Assembly: GCA_947304475.1 (NCBI GenBank)
Contig: CAMZBE010000004.1
Span: 1 to 20,076, forward strand
Direction of reading: 5' to 3'
Origin: an uncultured Clostridia bacterium
GTDB lineage: Bacteria > Bacillota > Clostridia > Oscillospirales > CAG-272
Length of the DNA stretch: 20,076 bases
Part shown: positions 7,983-15,330 of the stretch, one piece after another
Numbering within the stretch: position 1 is the stretch's first letter
Layout of the letters: every line of letters begins with the position of its first letter
Made by a program: the position numbers and the translations under genes
Notes under the pieces: model-generated
Told to the model about the DNA's origin: nothing
What the model saw: the letters and a program-made list of their open reading frames with translations, nothing else
The model's database searches: none

Positions 7983-8314
7983 CAGACGCATTTCAGCGCA
8001 GACCGAAAAACGAATGGATTATATTGAGTCCAATAATGCTTTTCACTGTGCTTGGAATTCCTGCATAGCAAAACGCATTTCATGTTGAAACCCGTTCGCG
8101 AACGCGAACGGGTTTCTTCTTTTCGTTTGTATTCGTTTTTCTATCCGCGTTTACAACCTCTCGGCGTATGTGTATACGCCTTCGGAACGCAAACGCGAAT
8201 TCTGCATCTGCCTGCGCCTGCCACGGCAGCATTTGCTGGCGCGGTTAAGTTGCAAATGTTACCAATGGATTTTGCGTTTGCCGGCGCGAGCGGGTGGATT
8301 GAATTCCGGAGATT
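7983..8314. other. Non-coding 332-bp segment after glmS
   Basis: No credible gene is visible. It holds the glmS terminator (8087-8123), a perfect 7-bp hairpin GGCGTAT/ATACGCC with GTGT loop (8163-8180), and a near-repeat of GAATTCCTGCAT (~8056) and GAATTCTGCAT (~8199). AATGGATT also occurs twice, near 8033 and 8265. Base composition is visibly more AT-rich than in the flanking housekeeping genes. It may be decayed mobile or repeat DNA, but no transposase remnant or inverted ends can be shown. Confidence 0.5.
8087..8123 (+). terminator. Intrinsic terminator downstream of glmS
   Basis: GAAACCCGTTCGCG (8087-8100) is fully complementary to CGCGAACGGGTTTC (8103-8116) and is followed by TTCTTTTCG. 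It lies about 105 nt after the glmS stop with no gene between. Confidence 0.8.
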
Positions 8315-8959
8315 TTAGTGAGTTCCTCTCCATGCGCCGATCATTGTTTTGATCTCTTCGTCGCTCTTTTTTTCGGCGATGCTCCACGAATCCGGGAAAT
8401 GCTCCTTGATGAAAGCGCTTTTTGCAGCGGTGTATTCCGTCGGCTCGGCGTTCAAGAGGTGTTCCATGTGGATCGCGCGGACAATCGTTTCTTTGACGAT
8501 ACTCTCTTTTTCCGCTTCGCCAAGCGACCGATATCTGCGCAAAACGACGCGCCCGTCCGCAATCCTCTTCTGCAATTCTTCAAACACGTCGTCGATGACC
8601 GTTTCTTTTGAGATTCGCACCGGGACATCAGAGTTAAACACGCCCGCCACGTGCGTGGCGTGGATACAAGGATCGTCCGCACACTCGTAAACGCTTCCGC
8701 TGAGTCCCTTCGTCAAATCTTCAAACTGATTTTCATACCATTCCGTATATACGACGACGCCCCGTTCGTCTTCCTCAAACGTAACGAATCTGTAAGTCCG
8801 GTTCCAGATGTAAAAAAGAGCGAGGGTTTCATTCGGCGTCAGATAGACGACCGATTTCTTGATCGTGTTATGGGACGCCGCAAACGGTGTCAGAACACGA
8901 ATGCCCTTTACGGACGAGCCGTGATAAAACGTTTTGCGCGGCGCTTCTTTTTCCACCAT
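8315..8959 (-). CDS. Small protein of unknown function, possible ADP-ribosyltransferase-like fold
   Basis: This 214-residue protein starts at ATG 8959, fixed by a perfect AAGGAGG (8965-8971) 5 nt upstream and a strong promoter just before it; the frame extends further upstream but without signals. No signal peptide or membrane segment is present. The N-terminus reads FYHGSSVKGIRVLTP (11-25), then VVYLTPNETLALFYIW (37-52) and GSVYEC (88-93). A YHGS...L.P...VVYxT...A order recurs in DUF3990-like and other small proteins with an ADP-ribosyltransferase-like fold, where the His and the Tyr/Thr strand contact NAD. The second half (~115-210) is helical and charged. No antitoxin is adjacent. The assignment rests on short motifs only; it could be a different fold. 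GC content is lower than in glmS or guaB, suggesting an acquired gene. Confidence 0.7.
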   Translation of the reverse strand: MVEKEAPRKTFYHGSSVKGIRVLTPFAASHNTIKKSVVYLTPNETLALFYIWNRTYRFVTFEEDERGVVVYTEWYENQFEDLTKGLSGSVYECADDPCIHATHVAGVFNSDVPVRISKETVIDDVFEELQKRIADGRVVLRRYRSLGEAEKESIVKETIVRAIHMEHLLNAEPTEYTAAKSAFIKEHFPDSWSIAEKKSDEEIKTMIGAWRGTH

Positions 8960-8964
8960 AACCG

Positions 8965-8971
8965 CCTCCTT
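8965..8971 (-). promoter_or_regulatory. Perfect Shine-Dalgarno that fixes the start at 8959
   Basis: CCTCCTT on the plus strand is AAGGAGG on the transcript, 5 nt before ATG 8959. It rules out the long upstream extension of this frame. Confidence 0.85.
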
Positions 8972-8987
8972 GTAACTTTTCAATCGT

Positions 8988-9015
8988 ATTATATCATAAA
9001 GGCGTTTTTTGTCAA
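8988..9015 (-). promoter_or_regulatory. Promoter of the possible ART-fold gene
   Basis: Minus-strand TTGACA (9010-9015) and TATAAT (8988-8993), both perfect, are 16 nt apart. The leader is only about 20 nt. The gene is therefore an independent, potentially strongly transcribed unit. Confidence 0.88.
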
Positions 9016-9080
9016 GCAACAATCCCGCGCATAAGCGCGCCGCGCGGCGGGGATAATAAGGCAAAAAAGAGGTGTCGGAA

Positions 9081-9293
9081 ATGATGATGCTTTGCAAAGA
9101 CAAGAAAAAGCGGCGGGAGTGCTGTTCGCCGATGGCGGTGTTTTGGATCGCGGCGGCGATGGGATTCGGCGCGGCGGGGGCGCTGCTGTGGTGCAAGCGG
9201 AACGACGCGAAGCGCGCGATGAAAAAGGCGGGCAAAAAATGCGCCGACGCGCTCGATCACGCCGTCGACCGGATGTGCGGAGAAGACGAATAA
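9081..9293 (+). CDS. Small cysteine-rich single-span membrane protein
   Basis: This 70-residue protein starts most plausibly at ATG 9081, about 6 nt after AAGAGGTG; a GTG at 9072 lies inside that site. It has a Lys/Arg-rich start with Cys residues (LCKDKKKRRECC), one hydrophobic span (MAVFWIAAAMGFGAAGALLW), then a basic amphipathic tail (NDAKRAMKKAGKKCADALDH) and an acidic end. Six cysteines in 70 residues is high; CxxC-type metal sites are not evident. It resembles YtxH-like small membrane proteins only in layout. It is not recognised. It lies in the divergent space between the ART-like gene and the helicase; no convincing promoter is visible in front of it. Confidence 0.6.
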   Translation: MMMLCKDKKKRRECCSPMAVFWIAAAMGFGAAGALLWCKRNDAKRAMKKAGKKCADALDHAVDRMCGEDE

Positions 9294-9298
9294 TACCG

Positions 9299-9324
9299 CC
9301 GCCGCACGGTGCCCCGTGCGGCGG
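9299..9324. other. Perfect 11-bp GC hairpin between two converging genes
   Basis: CCGCCGCACGG (9299-9309) pairs with CCGTGCGGCGG (9314-9324) around TGCC. It begins 5 nt after the small membrane protein's stop and ends 5 nt before the helicase stop. Neither strand has a clear T run, so it is either a hairpin-only terminator or an mRNA 3' end stabiliser for both transcripts. Confidence 0.7.
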
Positions 9325-9329
9325 TCGCA

Positions 9330-11993
9330 CTATTCGAAACGGGCGATTCTCCGCCTGCGTTTCGGCGATTGGTTTTCGCTTTTTGAGATCAGCGCGTGTT
9401 TTTTCGCCTTCATCAACAGTTTTCTTCCCTCGTCGTTCCGGGTGTAGACGATCTCGAAATCGCCGATCCGTCCGGTCAGGTTGTCTGCGAAGAGTTCGAC
9501 CATTTCCTTCTTCTGCCCGAGGATCGAGGGGCAGGCGTAGGACTGCTCGTAACACGGGCGCCCCCGCTTTTTTAGGATCAGGATATAGCGCGGGTTGTCG
9601 ATCGGGGAGAGCATTTCGCTTACCGCCGTGTTGAACAGGTTGGCTTCGTAGGTCGACGCGTTTTTGAGCAACAGGTACACCGACACGTCGCTGCCGCCGG
9701 ACACAACGGATGCGCGGTACTCGATCTTGTTGCATTCCTGCAGCGTCTTGAGCAGCGCGTTTGCCAGGTGCGTCATTGTCTTCCGGGGGGTCGAGTGCAA
9801 GATGATCTTTCTCGCCTGTTTTGCCGCCGCGATCGTCGCGGCGAGCAGCAGTCCGAGGAGCGCAAGCCCCGGAAGGAGCCGCGTGACGGGGACGTCCTGA
9901 ACGCCGACCAGCGTCCTCAGGACGGTGATCTCCGCCATCGTGACCGCCGCGTCAACCGAGCAAAGCATCACCAGCGCAAGGTAGTTGGTAAAAACGACCG
10001 GCTTGATGACGGTCTCTTTCGGGACCGAGATCTCTTCGGTGAGTTTGGTGCCGCATTGGAGCGAGGTCGACCATTTGCTCTGCGTATCGTCCCGCTGCAT
10101 CGCGCGAGAGAGCATCTCGCGGTTGATCCGTTCCACGCCCTTCTCGTCGAACGGCGGACGGATGGCGGTCAGGCGTTCGATCCCGTTCTCGATCTCGCCC
10201 GTCGTGTAGTTGGGACCGGTGAAGCACTCGAAACGCCGCTCAAGCGTTTCGTAGTCGTACGAAACGATCCGGTCGAAATCGGTCTGCCGCTTCAGGGCGT
10301 GCGCGTTCAGCGCCGAGTCTTCAAAAACGTAGTCGGGTTCCAGGGTGACCAGGTGCCAGATGTTCGACACCTTGTTCGGATTGTTTTTATCGATCCGGAT
10401 GGCTCTTCCCCGCATCTGGTTGGAGAGCATGAAACTCCCGACGAAACTGGCGAGGATCAGCGTGTTGATGCAGGGCGAATCCCACCCCTCGCCGAGAAGC
10501 GCCTTGGTCCCGATCAGGATCCGGATGATCCCCCGCTCGAACAGTTCGGACACGGCGTCGACCTTGTCCTTGTTCTTGACCGTTCCGAACGAGAATTCCG
10601 AATAGTTCGTATCCCCGATCTGCGTGATCTTCGCGCCGAGGTGTTCAAGGTACTGCTTGCAATCGGTCGGAAGGATGATCAGCCCGCCGGAGAGCACGCC
10701 CATCCGGTACGAGGGATCGCTCTTCGCCAGGCACTCGAAGATCGAAACGACGCTGACGTCCGAGGGCGTTTTGCCCGAGAACAGATCCTTCACCGTCTCT
10801 TTTTTGATGTAGTCGGTCAGGATCAGCAGGCGCAGCGCGTCGCCGAGGTTGCCGCTCTCGCTTTTGACGATCTCGGTGATGCTCTTCAGTTTCCCGACGG
10901 AACTGAGCAACTTGTGTTTGGCGTTCTCTTTTAAGGAGAACACCGGCTGCCCCCGCTCGGTCAATCCGTTGCCCTTCAGTACCCGGCGGATCTCGTTCTT
11001 CTCGTCTTCGTTTAAGATGTCGCTTTCAAGCAGGAAGCGGTACGCCCTCTCGGAAAACTCGACGGTAAGACCCGGGAGTTTCTTCTTGCCGGTGAACGAT
11101 TTGACGATCGTCACGTCGACGGCGATCCCGAAGGAGTTAAGCAGAATCAGCGTCGCGATGACGCCCCGCGTGTTCTCGTAGAGCGTTTCCCGATCTTCTT
11201 GGTACTGCGAAGCGATATACTCGTAGACCTTCGGATAGATCGGGAGCGCCATCAGTTCGTCGAGCCCCGTGACGACCTTGCTCCGGTAGTCCTTGAACGA
11301 CGCGGTCTCTTCCTTGGTCGGGTAGTTGAAATACACGTAGTCCTGATGGGGACACAGCGTTTTGTCGTTCACCAGTTCGGGGACGAAGATCTCCTCGTCG
11401 ATCGGGCCGCAAACACGCTCGTACCGCTCCCATTCGGTCTGCCCCGCGTCGTAGGGCGGGGTGGCGGTCAGCGCGATGATCTTCGCGTCCCGACCGATCC
11501 CGTCGAGGAACTTTTCAAGCGCTTTCTGCCACTCGTTCTGCAGGTGGTGCGCCTCGTCAAGGCAGATGGTCTTGACGCCGTATTCCTTGATGATCCGGAA
11601 GATGTCGACGTCGGAATAGTCGACCGTGACCCCGTCTTCCTCGACCGGGGCGTGATCCATCGCCGAATGAAGCGCCTGGTAGGTGATCGAGTTCAGCAGC
11701 GTGATCTCGTGCAGATCGTAGGAGAAGTATTCGGCGGGATCCTCGCCCTTTTCGAGGAAATTGCCCGCGAACCGCGCGCCCCACTGGTACTTGATGGTCG
11801 TAGTGGGCGATAAGATCACGGCGGGCGCGTTCAGCCGCCGGATCAGTTCAAGACCCAGTATGGTCTTGCCGCTCCCGGGCGCGGCGACGACGTTGATCCG
11901 TCCGTCCAAAAGGTATTTGTCCGCTTTGTCGAGCACCCTTTGCTGATACACCCGGAACGTGCCGTTGAATTTGACTTTTTCAAAGGTTTTCAT
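9330..11993 (-). CDS. SF2 DEAD/DEAH-type helicase with internal membrane segments
   Basis: This 887-residue protein starts at ATG 11993 after AAAGGAT. The N-terminal helicase core is complete: Gln17 region YQQR, Walker A AAPGSGKT (37-44), DEAH (146-149), TAT (176-178), motif V IGTKALLGEGWDSP (494-507) and motif VI QMRGRAIR (526-533). This is the ResIII/type-III-restriction-like branch of SF2, so ATP-driven translocation on nucleic acid is expected. An insert of ~200 residues (210-420) separates the two RecA lobes. Unusually, two hydrophobic segments (about 666-689 and 706-724) follow, then a ~160-residue soluble C-terminal domain (ALLKTLQECNKIEYRASVVS to the end) and a Lys/Arg-rich tail. No nuclease motif or methyltransferase neighbour is seen. 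It lies downstream of guaB on the same strand, beyond a hairpin. The role is unknown; defence or envelope-associated nucleic-acid processing are both possible. Confidence 0.85.
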   Translation of the reverse strand: MKTFEKVKFNGTFRVYQQRVLDKADKYLLDGRINVVAAPGSGKTILGLELIRRLNAPAVILSPTTTIKYQWGARFAGNFLEKGEDPAEYFSYDLHEITLLNSITYQALHSAMDHAPVEEDGVTVDYSDVDIFRIIKEYGVKTICLDEAHHLQNEWQKALEKFLDGIGRDAKIIALTATPPYDAGQTEWERYERVCGPIDEEIFVPELVNDKTLCPHQDYVYFNYPTKEETASFKDYRSKVVTGLDELMALPIYPKVYEYIASQYQEDRETLYENTRGVIATLILLNSFGIAVDVTIVKSFTGKKKLPGLTVEFSERAYRFLLESDILNEDEKNEIRRVLKGNGLTERGQPVFSLKENAKHKLLSSVGKLKSITEIVKSESGNLGDALRLLILTDYIKKETVKDLFSGKTPSDVSVVSIFECLAKSDPSYRMGVLSGGLIILPTDCKQYLEHLGAKITQIGDTNYSEFSFGTVKNKDKVDAVSELFERGIIRILIGTKALLGEGWDSPCINTLILASFVGSFMLSNQMRGRAIRIDKNNPNKVSNIWHLVTLEPDYVFEDSALNAHALKRQTDFDRIVSYDYETLERRFECFTGPNYTTGEIENGIERLTAIRPPFDEKGVERINREMLSRAMQRDDTQSKWSTSLQCGTKLTEEISVPKETVIKPVVFTNYLALVMLCSVDAAVTMAEITVLRTLVGVQDVPVTRLLPGLALLGLLLAATIAAAKQARKIILHSTPRKTMTHLANALLKTLQECNKIEYRASVVSGGSDVSVYLLLKNASTYEANLFNTAVSEMLSPIDNPRYILILKKRGRPCYEQSYACPSILGQKKEMVELFADNLTGRIGDFEIVYTRNDEGRKLLMKAKKHALISKSENQSPKRRRRIARFE

Positions 11994-12032
11994 GTACCGT
12001 ATCCTTTATTCGGTTTGTCCCCTGCCCGATAT

Positions 12033-12073
12033 GGAAAAGGCGACACGATCGGTGCCGCCGTTTTCCTTTTTTT
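12033..12073. terminator. Strong hairpin between guaB and the helicase
   Basis: GGAAAA (12033-12038) pairs with TTTTCC (12061-12066), and GGCGACAC (12039-12046) pairs with GTGCCGCC (12052-12059) with one G:T pair; the loop is GATCG and base 12060 is bulged. On the minus strand the 3' arm supplies the TTTT tract. On the plus strand a T7 run follows at 12067-12073. It should reduce read-through from guaB into the helicase gene. Confidence 0.8.
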
Positions 12074-12077
12074 CGTC

Positions 12078-13586
12078 TTAATTCTTGATGTTCGCCGTAC
12101 TTCTCAAAGTGACGTCGTGGTAACTCCCCTCGACGATCGACGTCGCGCTGACCAGGGTGATCCGCGCGTTCTTTTGCAGTTCGGGAATGGTCAGAACGCC
12201 GACGTTGCACATGGTGGATTTGACCTTGTAGAGCGACTTCGCCACGTTGTCGCGGAGCGAGCCGGCGTAGACGACGTAGGAGTCGACGCCCTCTTCAAAG
12301 GAGAGTTTGGCTTTGCCGCCGAGGTCGTATCTCTGCCAGTTGCGGGCGCGGTTGGAACCCTCGCCCCAGTACTCCTTGACGTAGGTGCCGTTGACCTGGA
12401 GTTTCGGCGTCGGGGACTCGTCGAAGCGGGCGAAGTACCGGCCGAGCATCAGGAAGTCGGCGCCCATCGCGAGCGCGAGCGTCATGTGGTAGTCGTGGAC
12501 GATACCGCCGTCCGAGCAGATCGGAACGTAGACGCCGGTCTCGCGGTAGTACTCGTCGCGCGCCGCCGCGACCTCGATCACGGCGCTTGCCTGTCCGCGG
12601 CCGATACCCTTCTGCTCACGTGTGATGCAGATCGAGCCGCCGCCGATACCGATCTTGACAAAGTCGGCGCCCGCACGGGCGAGGAACAGGAACCCTTCAC
12701 GGTCTACCACGTTCCCCGCGCCGACCTTGACGGCGTTGCCGTAGTTCTCGCGGATGAAGTCGAGTGTCTTCTTCTGCCAGCAGGTGTAGCCCTCGGAGGA
12801 GTCGATGCAGAGGACGTCCGCGCCCGCCGCGATCAGGGCGGGAACGCGCTTCTCGTAGTCGAGCGTGTTGATACCCGCGCCGACCATATACCGCTTGCTC
12901 GAGTCGAGCATTTCCTGCGGGTTCTGCTTGTGCTGGTCGTAGTCCTTGCGGAAGACGAAGTAGCAGAGCCGTCCCTTCTCGTCAACCAGCGGAAGCGAGT
13001 TCAGTTTGTGATCCCAGATGATATCGTTCGCCTCTTTGAGCGAGGTGGAAGCGGGGGCGGTCACCAGTTTTTCAAGCGGCGTCATGAAAGTCGAGACCTT
13101 GAGATCGGTGGACATCCGGCTGACGCGGTAGTCGCGCCCGGTCACCACGCCGACCAGACGCCCGGTCGCGGTGCCGTCCTCGGTGACGGCGACCGTGTTG
13201 TGCCCCGTCCGCTCGACCAGCGCGAGCACGTCGGCGAGGGTGTCGGTGGGTTTCAGGTTGGAGTCGCTGACGACGAAGCCCGCCTTATAGTTCTTGACGC
13301 GGGCGACCATCGCCGCCTCGTCCTCAATGCTCTGTGAGCCGTAGATGAAGGATAGCCCGCCTTCCTTCGCCAGCGCGATCGCCATTCTGTCGTCGGAAAC
13401 CGACTGCATGATCGCGGAGACCATCGGGATACTCAGGGTGATCGGGGACTCTTCCTCGTCGGGACGGTACTTCACGAGCGGGGTTTTGAGCGAGACGTTC
13501 GCGGGGATACAGTTCTCGTCGGTGTACCCGGGGATCAGAAGATACTCGCTGAACGTGTGGGACATTCCCTCCAGAATAGTTGCCAT
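12078..13586 (-). CDS. guaB: IMP dehydrogenase, Tritrichomonas-type
   Basis: This 502-residue protein oxidises IMP to XMP with NAD+, the committed step to GMP. It starts at ATG 13586 behind AAAGGAGA. The TIM barrel is interrupted by two CBS domains (about 105-155 and 163-217). The active-site loop GIGGGSICITREQKGIGRGQ (313-332) holds catalytic Cys320, and the mobile flap NWQRYDLGG holds Arg419-Tyr420. These match Cys319 and Arg418-Tyr419 of Tritrichomonas foetus IMPDH, offset by one. From memory, long blocks (GAGINT, GADVLCIDSS, YHMTLALAMGADF, KEYWGEGSNRARNWQRYDLGG in pieces) also match that enzyme rather than the shorter E. coli type (GIGPGSICTTR). purB ends 30 nt upstream on the same strand, so the two form a purine operon. 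Confidence 0.97.
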   Translation of the reverse strand: MATILEGMSHTFSEYLLIPGYTDENCIPANVSLKTPLVKYRPDEEESPITLSIPMVSAIMQSVSDDRMAIALAKEGGLSFIYGSQSIEDEAAMVARVKNYKAGFVVSDSNLKPTDTLADVLALVERTGHNTVAVTEDGTATGRLVGVVTGRDYRVSRMSTDLKVSTFMTPLEKLVTAPASTSLKEANDIIWDHKLNSLPLVDEKGRLCYFVFRKDYDQHKQNPQEMLDSSKRYMVGAGINTLDYEKRVPALIAAGADVLCIDSSEGYTCWQKKTLDFIRENYGNAVKVGAGNVVDREGFLFLARAGADFVKIGIGGGSICITREQKGIGRGQASAVIEVAAARDEYYRETGVYVPICSDGGIVHDYHMTLALAMGADFLMLGRYFARFDESPTPKLQVNGTYVKEYWGEGSNRARNWQRYDLGGKAKLSFEEGVDSYVVYAGSLRDNVAKSLYKVKSTMCNVGVLTIPELQKNARITLVSATSIVEGSYHDVTLRSTANIKN

Positions 13587-13616
13587 TTCGTTCTCCTTTA
13601 TCTATGGTTCTTTAAC

Positions 13617-15053
13617 TTATACGTTGAGTTCGCCGACCAGTCCCGCGTCGGGGTAGCGGGCGAGAATGGGATCGATTACACCCGAAATAAACTCGTCCAC
13701 CTGTTCGGGGGCGCGTCCGACGTAGAGCGCGGGATCCAGCACGGCGTCGATCTCCTCGGCTTTGATCGGGAAGGCGGGATCGCCCTTGATCCGCTCGAGC
13801 AGGTCGTTTTTCCCGCCCTCGAGTTTGACGTGCGCGGCGGCGGCGTGGGAATGTACCCGGAGCCGTTCGTGCAGCGCCTGCCGGTCTCCACCCGCCTTGA
13901 CCGATTTCATCAGGATATTTTCGGTCGCCATGAACGGCAGTTTTTCGCGGACGCGACGGTCGATCACGCGATCGTAGACCACCAGTCCCGAGGTGACGTT
14001 CATGTAGATGTTCAGGATCGCGTCGACCGCGAGAAACGCCTCGGATACCGAGATCCGGCGGTTCGCAGAGTCGTCGAGCGTCCTCTCGAACCATTGCGTG
14101 CCCGCCGTGAACGCGGGGTTAAGCGAGTCACAAATGACGTACCGCGCCAGGGCGGAGATCCGCTCGCTTCTCATGGGGTTGCGCTTGTAAGGCATCGCGG
14201 ACGAGCCGATCTGGTGGGTTTCAAACGGTTCTTCGAGTTCCTCGAAAGACTGCAGGATCCGCAGGTCGTTTGCGAATTTGTACGCCGACTGCGCAAAGCC
14301 CGACAGAACCGCGAGGAAGTTGGCGTCGACCTTGCGGGAATAGGTCTGCCCCGAGACGGCGACCGTGCCGGGGAAACCGAGATCGTCGGCGATCATTTGG
14401 TCGAGTTTCCTGACCTTTTCGTGGTCGCCGCCGAACAGTTCGAGGAAGGACGCCTGTGTGCCGGTCGTGCCCTTGCTTCCGAGCAGGAGCAGTTTGTCAA
14501 GGCGGTGTTCGAGTTCCTCGATATCCGACGAGAGTTCGTACATCCAGAGCGTGGCGCGCTTGCCGACCGTGGTCAGTTGCGCGGGCTGCAGATGCGTGTA
14601 GCCGAGACAGGGGAGCGCGCGGTATTTGACGGCGAACGCTTTCAGGTTGCGAAGCACCTGCGCGGCTTTTTTCAGTACGATCCCGGACGCCTCGCGGAGC
14701 GCCAGTACGTCGGCGTTGTCCCCGACGTAGCAGGAGGTCGCGCCGAGGTGGATGATGGGTTCGGCGTTCGGGCATTGTTTGCCGAACGCGTAAACGTGCG
14801 CCATCACGTCGTGACGCACTTCCTTTTCGCGGGCTTCGGCGACCTCGTAGTTGACGTCGTCTTTGTGCGCTTCCATCTCCGCGATCTGCTCGCTCGTCAC
14901 GGGTAGTCCGAGCGCCATTTCCGCACGCGCCAGCGAGATCCAGAGCCGCCGCCACGCCCGGAACTTGAAATTGTCGGAAAAGACCGCCTGCATCTCCGCG
15001 CTCGCGTAGCGCGTCGACAGGGGGGAAACGTATCCGTCGTGCCTGTTTTCCAT
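13617..15053 (-). CDS. purB: Adenylosuccinate lyase
   Basis: This 478-residue protein is read from ATG 15053. The frame extends to a TTG at 15077, but that lacks a good site, while AAAAGGCGG precedes 15053. It belongs to the fumarase/aspartase superfamily and cleaves SAICAR and adenylosuccinate in purine and AMP synthesis. The flexible signature loop GSSAMPYKRNP is at 283-293, with the catalytic serine in SS. THLQPAQ at 153-159 carries the catalytic His, and RHDV (80-83) and GATSCYVGDN (104-113) are the other conserved active-site blocks. The length fits the longer PurB group that includes the mammalian-type enzymes. It has its own promoter and is first in a purB-guaB unit. The leader is only about 25 nt, too short for a purine riboswitch. 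Confidence 0.97.
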   Translation of the reverse strand: MENRHDGYVSPLSTRYASAEMQAVFSDNFKFRAWRRLWISLARAEMALGLPVTSEQIAEMEAHKDDVNYEVAEAREKEVRHDVMAHVYAFGKQCPNAEPIIHLGATSCYVGDNADVLALREASGIVLKKAAQVLRNLKAFAVKYRALPCLGYTHLQPAQLTTVGKRATLWMYELSSDIEELEHRLDKLLLLGSKGTTGTQASFLELFGGDHEKVRKLDQMIADDLGFPGTVAVSGQTYSRKVDANFLAVLSGFAQSAYKFANDLRILQSFEELEEPFETHQIGSSAMPYKRNPMRSERISALARYVICDSLNPAFTAGTQWFERTLDDSANRRISVSEAFLAVDAILNIYMNVTSGLVVYDRVIDRRVREKLPFMATENILMKSVKAGGDRQALHERLRVHSHAAAAHVKLEGGKNDLLERIKGDPAFPIKAEEIDAVLDPALYVGRAPEQVDEFISGVIDPILARYPDAGLVGELNV

Positions 15054-15087
15054 CGTCGGTTCCGCCTTTTGCTTCAAATTACATTTT

Positions 15088-15116
15088 ATTATAGCACATC
15101 ACGCGCCCCCGCGCAA
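15088..15116 (-). promoter_or_regulatory. Promoter of purB-guaB
   Basis: On the minus strand a perfect TATAAT (15088-15093) lies 17 nt after TTGCGC (15111-15116). The transcript start would be near 15080, about 25 nt before the purB ATG, which supports the start at 15053. No PUR-box-like direct repeat was recognised. Confidence 0.75.
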
Positions 15117-15330
15117 CCCCGCGCGCGAAGTTTTTTTACGAGGACGGGAGGACGCCCGCTTTCTTGATGGCGTCGCCCGCAACCCACGGGCGGGCGCGGT
15201 AAGGAAAGCGCGGCAAAGAACTTCATTAAGGAAGAGAACAAAAGCGAAAAGGCTCCTTCCTCGCCGTTCCGCGGTTCTACGGCCGCCGCTTTTTCGGTCT
15301 TCCCTGCTTTCGGTAAAAACCGTTGTCCAC

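Noticed and set aside
6540..7991. 483-codon open frame antisense to glmS
   Set aside because: glmS is certain from motifs; the antisense product has no recognisable domain and no start signals.
9768..10934. Open frame antisense to the helicase
   Set aside because: Low-complexity Arg/Asp/Gly-rich shadow of the helicase codons.
9330..11993. Type III restriction Res subunit
   Set aside because: Helicase core is similar, but no PD-ExK endonuclease motif is visible at the C-terminus and no Mod methyltransferase gene is adjacent.
11940..14906. Two long plus-strand open frames over guaB and purB
   Set aside because: Both are mirror frames of unmistakable guaB and purB; compositionally biased and without ribosome sites.
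15054..15116. Purine riboswitch or PUR-box in front of purB
   Set aside because: The predicted leader is about 25 nt and no aptamer fold or paired PUR-box motif can be seen.
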